Part shown: one piece after another, positions 1 through 5,728 of the stretch | Position numbering within the stretch: position 1 is the first letter of the stretch | Layout: every line of letters starts with the position of its first letter | Assembly (NCBI GenBank): GCA_022447335.1 | Contig: JAKVCF010000126.1 | Location: 1 to 6,751, forward strand | Length of the DNA stretch: 6,751 bases | Reading direction: 5' to 3' | Source: Planctomycetota bacterium | Lineage (GTDB): Bacteria; Planctomycetota; UBA1135 | Position numbers and translations under genes: made by a program | Notes under the pieces: generated by a model | What the model was told of the DNA's origin: nothing | Databases searched by the model: none | The model's input: the letters and a program-made list of their open reading frames with translations, nothing else

Positions 1-180
1 GGTGCGGGAGTGGAGGTGGCAGACGTCAACCGCCTCTATAAATCCTTCCAACAAATGCAGAAGCAGATGAAGTCCATGGGCAAGATGATGACTGGTGGGC
101 GCGATAAGAAGCGCATGCTGAAGAATCTCGAGCGTCAGGGCCGTCTGCCGAACATGCCGGGTTTCCCCGGCCTTCGTTAA
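1..180 (+). CDS. ffh: Signal recognition particle protein Ffh, C-terminal end (partial)
   Basis: The window opens inside a reading frame whose last 59 residues match the end of the Ffh M domain. They contain the helix GAGVEVADVNRLYKSF, a Met/Gln/Lys-rich stretch (QQMQKQMKSMGKMM) and the closing RLPNMPGFPGLR. In Ffh the methionine-rich M domain binds 4.5S RNA and the signal sequence of nascent membrane proteins, and the N-terminal GTPase (outside this window) docks on FtsY at the inner membrane. The TAA stop lies 18 bases before rpsP, an old and common gene neighbourhood (ffh-rpsP) that supports both calls. The 5' part is missing only because the window starts here; nothing suggests a truncated gene. 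Confidence 0.93.
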   Translation, partial: GAGVEVADVNRLYKSFQQMQKQMKSMGKMMTGGRDKKRMLKNLERQGRLPNMPGFPGLR

Positions 181-198
181 CGAACACAAGACAAGAAC

Positions 199-495
199 AT
201 GGCAGTCGGAATTCGACTCAAGCGGATGGGGCGACGCAATCGTCCTTTCTACCGCATTTGCGTGATGGATCAACATACACGGCGTGATGGTCGTGCTATC
301 GAGGAGCTAGGCTTCTACGATCCGGTTAACCCCGAGAAGGGTAAGCACTTCGAGCTGAACGAAGAACGAGCGCGCTACTGGATTAGCCAGGGCGCCCAGC
401 CCACCGAGACCGTCGCCTCCTTCATGAAGGAGCGCGGTATCGAGCTCCCATCACGCTCGGCCAAGCGCCGCGCCAAGAAGAAGGCCACTAAGTAA
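199..495 (+). CDS. rpsP: 30S ribosomal protein S16
   Basis: The 98-residue protein begins MAVGIRLKRMGRRNRPFYRI and continues with DGRAIEELGFYDPVNPE, the typical S16 core. It also has the later RARYWISQGAQPTETV segment, where the family usually reads 'W.s.GAqPt.tV'. S16 binds 16S rRNA in the body of the small subunit and helps its assembly. The C-terminus (about 85-98) is a short Lys/Arg/Ala tail, common in S16 and probably in contact with rRNA. The ATG is the family start, but no Shine-Dalgarno sequence precedes it (the upstream bases read acaagacaagaac). It sits 18 bases after ffh. The usual downstream partners rimM, trmD and rplS are absent here; an endonuclease III-like gene follows after 14 bases. 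Confidence 0.97.
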   Translation: MAVGIRLKRMGRRNRPFYRICVMDQHTRRDGRAIEELGFYDPVNPEKGKHFELNEERARYWISQGAQPTETVASFMKERGIELPSRSAKRRAKKKATK

Positions 496-509
496 TCGGA
501 TCACCCCTG

Positions 510-1397
510 ATGGCAGCCTCTAGCCAGGGATCCGATCTGCGCACCTGCCTTGATAGGCTCGACGCGGATCTCTTCGAACTTGGACCACGTCCAGAGGGCA
601 TGAACGCCCTCGAGCGACTGCTTTGCCTATGCTTGCAAGGAAAGTCGACCCTCGACGTGGCCGAGAATGCAGTGAGCACTTTGAAAGCGCGCTACGGCAA
701 CTGGAGTGAGATTCGAGTTGCTAGGCACTATGAGATTCGCGATGTACTCAAGGCTGGCCGTGTACCCGACGCCGAAGAGCGTACGCATGAGGCGCAGGAA
801 TACCTGCGCAGAGTCTTCGGACTTCAGAATCACCTCGAGCTTGATTGGCTCTACGACGCGACTTCGGAGCGTCGTTCCCGGATGTTGAATCAGCTCGCGA
901 TGGCTCCTGTGCACGCGGCGGCCGTATTGGATCTGGACGCCTGGGAGCGCGATGAACCGCTTCCGATGGATAAAGATTTGAAGCGGGTGGTCGGGCGGTT
1001 AGGCCTGGTCAAGTCAAACCCCAAAGAAGCCGAGGTTCGCGAGCTACTTGCGCCTCTTTTCGAGGGTGATGATCTCTATCGCAACTTCGTCAAGCTGCGC
1101 GTTTTGGCCGAGTTGGGTGCTGACCCGCGAAACCCACAAAGCAAGTCAGCACAGGCGCTGGCGACCCTTTGGGCTGAACGCAAGTCGCGCTCGCTGAAGA
1201 AGTTCTCAGCTGCCGCCTCCGAGCTAGGCCTGCCAGTATCTCTGGCGATGATTAAGGCCACCGACGATGCTTCCGGCGGCGGGGCCAAGAAGGTGACTAA
1301 AAAGGCCACCAAGAAAAAAGTGGCCGCTAAGAAGGCTCCGGCTAAAAAGAAGGTCTCCAAGAAAGATTCGACGAGCAAGAAATCCGCGAGCCCCTGA
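510..1397 (+). CDS. Divergent endonuclease III-like (HhH-GPD fold) protein with Lys-rich C-terminal tail
   Basis: Residues about 30-205 can be lined up by eye with the endonuclease III / HhH-GPD DNA glycosylase fold. L42-Q43 followed by D49 matches the 'LSxQ..D' helix. VLKAGRVPDAEER (79-91) matches the 'I+xxGl...KA..I' region. M153-D-K-D followed by LKRVVGRLGLV (157-167) matches 'VDTHvxRVxxRLGLV', so D154 sits where the catalytic Asp belongs. The hairpin itself is degenerate: where the family has LPGVGRKTA, this protein has LAMAPVHAA (129-137), losing the Gly-x-Gly and replacing the lyase Lys with H135. There are no cysteines after residue 41, so no 4Fe-4S cluster loop. Residues 259-292 are a low-complexity Lys/Ala/Thr tail resembling histone H1-like DNA-binding tails. 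It may bind DNA or repair bases, but catalysis is doubtful; a non-catalytic DNA- or RNA-binding role is equally possible. The start is ATG without a visible ribosome binding site, 14 bases after rpsP. Confidence 0.62.
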   Translation: MAASSQGSDLRTCLDRLDADLFELGPRPEGMNALERLLCLCLQGKSTLDVAENAVSTLKARYGNWSEIRVARHYEIRDVLKAGRVPDAEERTHEAQEYLRRVFGLQNHLELDWLYDATSERRSRMLNQLAMAPVHAAAVLDLDAWERDEPLPMDKDLKRVVGRLGLVKSNPKEAEVRELLAPLFEGDDLYRNFVKLRVLAELGADPRNPQSKSAQALATLWAERKSRSLKKFSAAASELGLPVSLAMIKATDDASGGGAKKVTKKATKKKVAAKKAPAKKKVSKKDSTSKKSASP

Positions 1398-1404
1398 TTG
1401 GCTC

Positions 1405-1986
1405 GTGGCGGCTATCGTTCTGGCTAGCACTTCACCGCGTCGCCATGCGCTGCTGACCGCAGCGGGCTATTTCTTTGACGCCGTAGATCCGGGCGAGGAT
1501 GGGCCTTCGTTGGCCCGCACGCCTGATGGGCGGGTCTTGGACCACGCGCGGTACAAGGCTCAATCCGGACAGGCGCAAGCGCCGCGGCGAGTTGTCTTGG
1601 CCTCAGACACCCTTGTCTGGTGCGCGGGAGAATTTCTACCGAAGCCACTCGATCGTTCTGACGCTGCGCGCATGCTGGCATTATTGGCTAAGCGCGATCA
1701 CGAGGTCTGGACCGGAGTCTGCGTCCTAAGTAAACATGGGCAGGTACACGAAGGTGCCTCGATGGCGCGCGTGCGATTTGGCGAAATCCCAGCCGTCGAG
1801 GCCGAGGCCTACTTGGGAGGCTCAGAATGGGCCGACAAGGCCGGGGCTTACGCCATCCAGGGCACTGCAAGCCGATGGTGCGAACTGATCGAGGGCGACT
1901 ACGAAACTGTAGTTGGCCTGCCGTTGAAGCTTGTTTCCGAGCTTCTAGCCGCGGCGGGGGCTTGTCCGGATCGGCCCGGTGGTTAG
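1405..1986 (+). CDS. maf: Maf family nucleoside triphosphate pyrophosphatase
   Basis: The 193-residue protein carries the full set of Maf motifs. These are LASTSPRRHALL (6-17), the phosphate-binding start; HARYKA (47-52); ASDTLV (66-71) with D68 as the expected catalytic/metal Asp; KPLDRSDAARML (80-91); WTGV (102-105); DKAGAYAIQG (144-153), where the family usually has DKAGAYGIQG; and VVGLPL (169-174). Maf proteins hydrolyse non-canonical or modified NTPs, and some also dTTP/UTP, to the monophosphate plus pyrophosphate, cleaning the nucleotide pool; some are linked to septum inhibition. Which subfamily (YhdE-like or YceF-like) this is cannot be settled by eye. The start is GTG at 1405, 7 bases after the previous stop, chosen because the first motif begins at residue 6. 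The last codons contain a probable promoter for rpmE2. Confidence 0.93.
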   Translation: MAAIVLASTSPRRHALLTAAGYFFDAVDPGEDGPSLARTPDGRVLDHARYKAQSGQAQAPRRVVLASDTLVWCAGEFLPKPLDRSDAARMLALLAKRDHEVWTGVCVLSKHGQVHEGASMARVRFGEIPAVEAEAYLGGSEWADKAGAYAIQGTASRWCELIEGDYETVVGLPLKLVSELLAAAGACPDRPGG

Positions 1987-1989
1987 AAT
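1962..1989 (+). promoter_or_regulatory. Candidate sigma70-type promoter for the rpmE2-prfA-prmC unit
   Basis: TTGTCC (1962-1967) and TAGAAT (1984-1989) are separated by 16 bases. The -35 matches TTGACA at 4 of 6 positions and the -10 matches TATAAT at 5 of 6. The -10 overlaps the maf TAG stop codon. The predicted transcript would start near 1996 and leave a leader of about 30 bases before the rpmE2 ATG. The same TTAGAAT core occurs in the ssb promoter candidate. It was found by eye only, so transcription from this site is an inference. Confidence 0.45.
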
Positions 1990-2025
1990 CTTTGGTCCGG
2001 CGTCTTCGCCCGCCCTCGCAGAAAG

Positions 2026-2274
2026 ATGAAAGAAGGCATCCATCCTGAGCAGTACCGCCCTGTGGTTTTTCGTGACCGCAATGCGGGCTTCTCCTTTTTA
2101 ACCAAGTCGACCGTGCGTACCGATGAAACGGTCGAGTGGGAAGACGGCAACGAGTACCCCGTCTACAACGTCGAGATTAGCTCGGCGTCGCATCCGTTTT
2201 ACACGGGTAAGCAGACCTTCGTCGACGCCTCAGGTCGTGTCGATCGCTTCAATAAGCGCTACGGCCGCAAGTAG
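2026..2274 (+). CDS. rpmE2: 50S ribosomal protein L31, type B (zinc-independent)
   Basis: The 82-residue protein starts MKEGIHPEQYRPVVFRD and contains TVRTDETVEWEDG and SHPFYTGKQ (55-63), then RVDRFNKRYGRK. This closely follows the type-B L31 pattern (IHPEYRxVVF, SSxSHPFYTGK, RFxxRFG). It has no cysteine at all, so the zinc-binding Cys motif of type-A L31 is absent. L31 bridges the two ribosomal subunits. In bacteria with both forms, the Cys-less one is usually made under zinc limitation. Here it occupies the rpmE position directly before prfA, so it may be the standard L31 of this organism. The start is ATG, preceded by a weak purine stretch (gcagaaag). The gene stands 39 bases after maf. 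Confidence 0.95.
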   Translation: MKEGIHPEQYRPVVFRDRNAGFSFLTKSTVRTDETVEWEDGNEYPVYNVEISSASHPFYTGKQTFVDASGRVDRFNKRYGRK

Positions 2275-2281
2275 GTTTGCA

Positions 2282-2315
2282 CGGGCTCGTAGCTTCAGCT
2301 GCATGCCCGCCTTTT
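2282..2315 (+). promoter_or_regulatory. Stem-loop and short T-run immediately upstream of prfA (attenuator-like)
   Basis: CGGGC (2282-2286) pairs with GCCCG (2305-2309), and GTAGC (2289-2293) pairs with GCTGC (2298-2302) with one T-G wobble. A TTCA loop (2294-2297) closes the stem and a 2x2 mismatch separates the two halves: ten pairs in all. It is followed by CC and four Ts (2312-2315), then the prfA start region. It fills most of the 45-base rpmE2-prfA gap. The T-run is short, so it would be at best a partial terminator. Because it ends ten bases before the prfA ATG, it could also control ribosome access. Neither role is demonstrated. Confidence 0.4.
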
Positions 2316-2319
2316 GTCT

Positions 2320-3393
2320 ATGGACCTCGTCGAGATCCTACGCGGCCGCGTCCGTGTTTTTGAAGAGCGCCGCGCCGAACTCGAGGAGGCGGCGGCGGAC
2401 CCTGAGCGCGCCGGCAAGCCGGACTACCCGCGAATTCTGCAAGAGCTTGGCTCCTTACAAAAAGTCCTTGGACCCTGGGGCGACTTCCTAGCGACGCATG
2501 AGTCGCTACAGGAAGCGGGTGAGCTTGCGGCGGGGGACGATCCAGAAATGGTCGAGCTCGCTCAGGAAGAGATACCGGGACTTGAGTCTCGTTACTTTGA
2601 GCTCGAGGAAGATATCCTCGATCGTGTCCTTGAGGATGATGAGGATGCTGACCGCCCGGCCATCGTCGAGATTCGCGCCGGCGCTGGCGGCGACGAGGCC
2701 GCGATTTTTGCCGGCGATCTATTGCGGATCTACCTGCGGTACGCCGATCTTCAGGGTTGGAGGCACGAGATCATCGACTCATCGGATTCCGAAATGGGAG
2801 GCTTCAAGGATGTCTCCTTCAAGCTCACTGGCGAAGACTGCTTCAGGCTCATGCGTTTCGAGTCGGGTGGCCACCGTGTCCAGCGTGTGCCGACCACTGA
2901 AACTCAGGGGCGCATTCACACTTCTGCCGCGACGGTCGCTGTGATGCCCGAGGCTGAGGAGGTCGATCTTGAAATCCGCGACGACGACCTCGAATGGACA
3001 GCAATGCGTTCCGGTGGCCCTGGTGGCCAGAATGTCAATAAGGTTGCTTCGGCCGTACGCGTGGTGCACAAGCCCACCGGCATTGCTGTGAAGTGCCAGG
3101 TCGAAAAGTCGCAGATTCGCAATAAAGAGCTCGCCCTCAAGCTACTGCGCGCGCGGCTCTACGAAATCGAACGCGAAAAGCGTGATTCTGAGCGTTCTGA
3201 CCTGCGTAAATCGCAGGTCGGCTCCGGCGACCGCAGTCAGCGGGTCCGCACCTACAACTGGCCGCAAAATCGAGTGACCGACCACCGCCTCGGCGAGAAC
3301 TTCAGTCTCGAGCAAGTCCTAGAGGGCAAGCTCGACGGTATCTTGGCCGCCCTACAGAAGGCCAAGCGTGAAGAACTGATCGCCGCCCTCTAG
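2320..3393 (+). CDS. prfA: Peptide chain release factor 1 (RF1)
   Basis: The 357-residue protein has the class I release factor order: an N-terminal helical domain rich in Glu/Arg (1-95), then EIRAGAGGDEAAIFAGDL, the recognition region HRVQRVPTTETQGRIHTSA, and the catalytic loop RSGGPGGQNVN. The GGQ is at 235-237 (bases 3022-3030) and catalyses peptidyl-tRNA hydrolysis. The stop-codon tripeptide is P191-T-T193, the RF1-type PxT signature (RF2 has SPF), so it should read UAA and UAG. SQVGSGDRSQRVRTYN and RVTDHR complete the C-terminal signature. Length matches E. coli RF1 closely. I chose ATG 2320; an in-frame TTG at 2314 would add two residues. No Shine-Dalgarno sequence is visible. The GGQ glutamine is the expected target of the PrmC encoded one gene downstream. 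Confidence 0.97.
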   Translation: MDLVEILRGRVRVFEERRAELEEAAADPERAGKPDYPRILQELGSLQKVLGPWGDFLATHESLQEAGELAAGDDPEMVELAQEEIPGLESRYFELEEDILDRVLEDDEDADRPAIVEIRAGAGGDEAAIFAGDLLRIYLRYADLQGWRHEIIDSSDSEMGGFKDVSFKLTGEDCFRLMRFESGGHRVQRVPTTETQGRIHTSAATVAVMPEAEEVDLEIRDDDLEWTAMRSGGPGGQNVNKVASAVRVVHKPTGIAVKCQVEKSQIRNKELALKLLRARLYEIEREKRDSERSDLRKSQVGSGDRSQRVRTYNWPQNRVTDHRLGENFSLEQVLEGKLDGILAALQKAKREELIAAL

Positions 3394-3405
3394 CCCCCAA
3401 CTACT

Positions 3406-4485
3406 ATGAGCGAGAACCAAGACAGTCCGGTCCTCTCCTTGAAAGACTCTTTCGAAGTCATCGAGGAAACTCAGACCTCAACCCCGCCCGATTCCTCAGC
3501 TGCGCAAGCTGGCGTTGCCGGAGTTGCGGGCGCCTCTCCCTTTGATCCTCCACTAGGCCCAATTCGCAGCGCGAATGCGTGGGGTTCAATGGGGCTGGTT
3601 ATGGCGGTTGCTGGCCTACTTGGCCCTTGGGCTGATACGGGTGGCAATCTAATCCACGGCGCGCTTCTGTCGATCACTGTTTGGTTTTTGGTTCGCGGTG
3701 GTTTCTTGGCCGTGCAGCGTACGGGTGCCTCTGTGCCGCCAGCGCTTCCTTTGGCCTTGATGATTTATGGCATTCTCCGCGTCTCCCTTTCAGGTGGAAT
3801 GGGCTCACTCGGTTGGCAAGAGTCAGGGGGCGCTATGGGCGTTTCAGGTGCATTGATGACCATCATCGGTGGCCTGCTCGGTTTCTTGATGCCACGTACC
3901 GTTGCCAAGAAGAAGGATGCTAAGTTGCCTCCAGCGGGTTCGCCACTGCAGCTCGACAAACAGTTCAGCCGTTCACTGATGGCTTATTTAATGGTCTTCT
4001 TCGGCTTACAAATGAACTGGACCGATACGTCGGTGGGCACGGACTCATTGTTTGGCGTTTTCACAATGCTTTTTGCCATGCTCATGGTTTGGGCTTCGTG
4101 GGTAGCTATGTGGCAGTTATGGCAGAAGCCGCTAGTGCTAGGCAAACTGGGCATGCTGCTCTTTATCGCTCCAATGGAAGTTCTCGCCATGGGTATCGTT
4201 GGCCTGATCCGAACCGGTATGCCAGGGAAGATAGGCATGGTGGATGACGCATACCCGGGCTCGATCGAAGGCGGCTTCCTCGCCTACGGTGGTGGCCCAT
4301 TGCTTATTACGATCGCGGGTTGCTATGCCCTCTATCTAGTTTTCGCGGGCGCCAAGGAGGCGCAGGCCATGGTCAAAGAGCGCCGTGCTCAAGAGGTCGA
4401 AGCGCGCAAGGCTGCCCGCGCCAAGAAGAAAGACGATAGCGCGGCTGGTGAAGAGGGTGCAGGCGGCAAGAAGGCTGAGAAGTAA
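3406..4485 (+). CDS. Unrecognised multi-pass membrane protein, probable internal duplication
   Basis: I do not recognise this 359-residue protein. Residues 1-56 are Pro/Ala/Ser/Gln-rich and look disordered. About eight hydrophobic segments follow, near 58-75, 84-104, 111-129, 143-163, 190-206, 214-238, 245-269 and 292-315. A charged Lys/Glu/Arg/Ala tail covers 316-359. Basic residues in the middle loop (RTVAKKKDAK, 164-173) and in the tail suggest that both ends and the middle loop are cytoplasmic. The two four-segment halves share a motif at the end of their first segment: G70-L-x-x-x-W75-x-D77-T78 and G200-L-x-x-x-W205-x-D207-T208, exactly 130 residues apart, which suggests duplication and a possible functional site on the outer face. 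It lies 12 bases after prfA and 3 before prmC, so it is almost certainly co-transcribed with them. Function is unknown; a transporter, channel or membrane scaffold are all possible. Confidence 0.85.
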   Translation: MSENQDSPVLSLKDSFEVIEETQTSTPPDSSAAQAGVAGVAGASPFDPPLGPIRSANAWGSMGLVMAVAGLLGPWADTGGNLIHGALLSITVWFLVRGGFLAVQRTGASVPPALPLALMIYGILRVSLSGGMGSLGWQESGGAMGVSGALMTIIGGLLGFLMPRTVAKKKDAKLPPAGSPLQLDKQFSRSLMAYLMVFFGLQMNWTDTSVGTDSLFGVFTMLFAMLMVWASWVAMWQLWQKPLVLGKLGMLLFIAPMEVLAMGIVGLIRTGMPGKIGMVDDAYPGSIEGGFLAYGGGPLLITIAGCYALYLVFAGAKEAQAMVKERRAQEVEARKAARAKKKDDSAAGEEGAGGKKAEK

Positions 4486-4488
4486 ATC

Positions 4489-5355
4489 GTGAGCAATTTG
4501 CCCCGCCGCCCGCAGAGCCTCCAAGAGGAGCTGCGAGCGGCTTCGCGATTTCTCGCGACTGCCGGCAGCGAGGACGCGCGGCTGGAAGCTGAGATGCTGG
4601 CAGCGCACATCCTCGGCGTCGAACGCATGGAGCTACTGCTGCGCGACGAATCTCTCTCGGAATCCCAGAGGGCGACTTTGGAGGGTTTGCTGCAGCGCCG
4701 TGCCGTGGGTGAGCCTGTCGCCTATCTCGAGGGTAGCCGCGGTTTCTGGGGGCTGGAGTTTCTGGTTGACCCTCGCGTGCTGATTCCGCGGCCCGATTCT
4801 GAATTGCTAATAGTGGCAGCCTTGGAGATTGCTGTCACCGAGATGGGGACGGTAAGCGACTGGGGCACCGGCTCGGGAGCCCTGTTATTGAGCTTCCTGC
4901 ACGAGCGGCCAGGTTGGCGGGGCATTGCGGTCGATCAATCCACCGACGCATTAGCTGTCGCTAGAGCCAATATTGTGGCCTTGGGACTGCAAGGCCGCGC
5001 ACGCTGTTTGGAGAGCGACTGGGGCGAGCAGATTGATGATGCGAGCCTAGATCTCATCCTGTGCAACCCGCCTTATATTGAGCCTAGCGAAGAGCTCGGT
5101 CCGGGAGTCGCCGAGTATGAGCCTCACGAAGCCTTGTTCGTTGAGCCGGGAAAGCCTTATGCACACTACGAACAGGTGCTGGCTGATGCCGCTCGCGTCC
5201 TACGGCCGGGTGGCTCCATTGTCTTCGAGGTTGGCCGTGCGCGGATCGATGGCGTCATCCGTCGTGCGCGTGAGGCCGGCTGGGCCGTCGTAGACCAACG
5301 CCGGGATCTGGGAGGGGTGTGGCGCTGCCTCGCCTTACAGCGAGGGGATCTTTAG
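4489..5355 (+). CDS. prmC: Release factor glutamine N5-methyltransferase
   Basis: The 288-residue protein has an N-terminal helical substrate-binding domain (about 1-75). Next come EPVAYLEGSRGFWGLEF (75-91) and LIPRPDSE (98-105), which are characteristic of PrmC/HemK. The Rossmann methyltransferase core follows: DWGTGSG (124-130) binds S-adenosylmethionine, and NPPYIEP (193-199) holds the catalytic NPPY motif that positions the glutamine amide. PrmC methylates the Gln of the GGQ loop in RF1 and RF2, speeding translation termination. The family usually has RPDTE; here it is RPDSE, a mild change. The start is GTG at 4489, only 3 bases after the membrane-protein stop. The purine-rich end of that gene (gagaag) may serve as a weak ribosome binding site. 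Its TAG stop overlaps the stop of the convergent pilZ gene. Confidence 0.95.
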   Translation: MSNLPRRPQSLQEELRAASRFLATAGSEDARLEAEMLAAHILGVERMELLLRDESLSESQRATLEGLLQRRAVGEPVAYLEGSRGFWGLEFLVDPRVLIPRPDSELLIVAALEIAVTEMGTVSDWGTGSGALLLSFLHERPGWRGIAVDQSTDALAVARANIVALGLQGRARCLESDWGEQIDDASLDLILCNPPYIEPSEELGPGVAEYEPHEALFVEPGKPYAHYEQVLADAARVLRPGGSIVFEVGRARIDGVIRRAREAGWAVVDQRRDLGGVWRCLALQRGDL

Positions 5356-5699
5356 TCGAACACTCGGGCTAAGTAGTCCTTCAGGTCGCGCAGGCTGTTG
5401 CCATTAAGGTGCTGGAAGAACACGGCAACTTCGTAGTGCCCCAGAGTTGGGGAGAGGCGCTCACAGCGCACTACAGCGCCTTCGCCCGAAACTTGCGGGG
5501 AATCGTCGCCTTCAGTTGGGAGCTCAATCTCAAACTTGACACGGGTCATCATGGCGACTGGGCTATCTGCGAAAAATGCGACGCCGGACTGAGAAATTTC
5601 CCGCACTCGCAGGGGTGAGCCGGAGCCAGCTAGCTTCAGCGGCAGATCCGGTACGGCGAATCGGGGATGCGCGCGGCGCTCTTGCTTTAGATCGGTCAA
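5352..5699 (-). CDS. PilZ-domain protein
   Basis: The C-terminal 115 residues of this frame form a single PilZ-like domain. It has ERRAHPRF (7-14), giving the R9-xxx-R13 c-di-GMP-binding motif; then VREISQSGVAFF (32-43), the position of the [D/N]xSxxG motif, here E34-x-S36-x-x-G39; then a beta-strand-rich region and a final helix SLRDLKDYLARVF. PilZ proteins bind cyclic di-GMP and relay it to motility, polysaccharide or transcription machinery; an isolated domain like this usually acts as a small adaptor. The Glu in place of Asp/Asn may weaken ligand binding. I chose TTG 5699 because the domain begins at once after it. The only in-frame ATG (5888) would add 63 unconvincing residues and overlap the ssb coding region by 81 bases. 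No clear ribosome binding site supports the TTG, so the start is uncertain. Confidence 0.78.
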   Translation of the reverse strand: MTDLKQERRAHPRFAVPDLPLKLAGSGSPLRVREISQSGVAFFADSPVAMMTRVKFEIELPTEGDDSPQVSGEGAVVRCERLSPTLGHYEVAVFFQHLNGNSLRDLKDYLARVFD

Positions 5700-5728
5700 A
5701 ACAGTTGTGGGGGTAGAACGGAGGAGAG

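Noticed and set aside
173..184. Perfect 12-bp palindrome TTCGTTAACGAA spanning the ffh stop codon
   Set aside because: About one or two 12-bp palindromes are expected by chance in a window of this size, and it is not next to a recognisable promoter. It could be an operator but nothing supports that.
2314..2319. TTG at 2314 as the prfA start
   Set aside because: It would add only two residues and overlaps the T-run after the stem-loop; ATG at 2320 gives a normal RF1 N-terminus.
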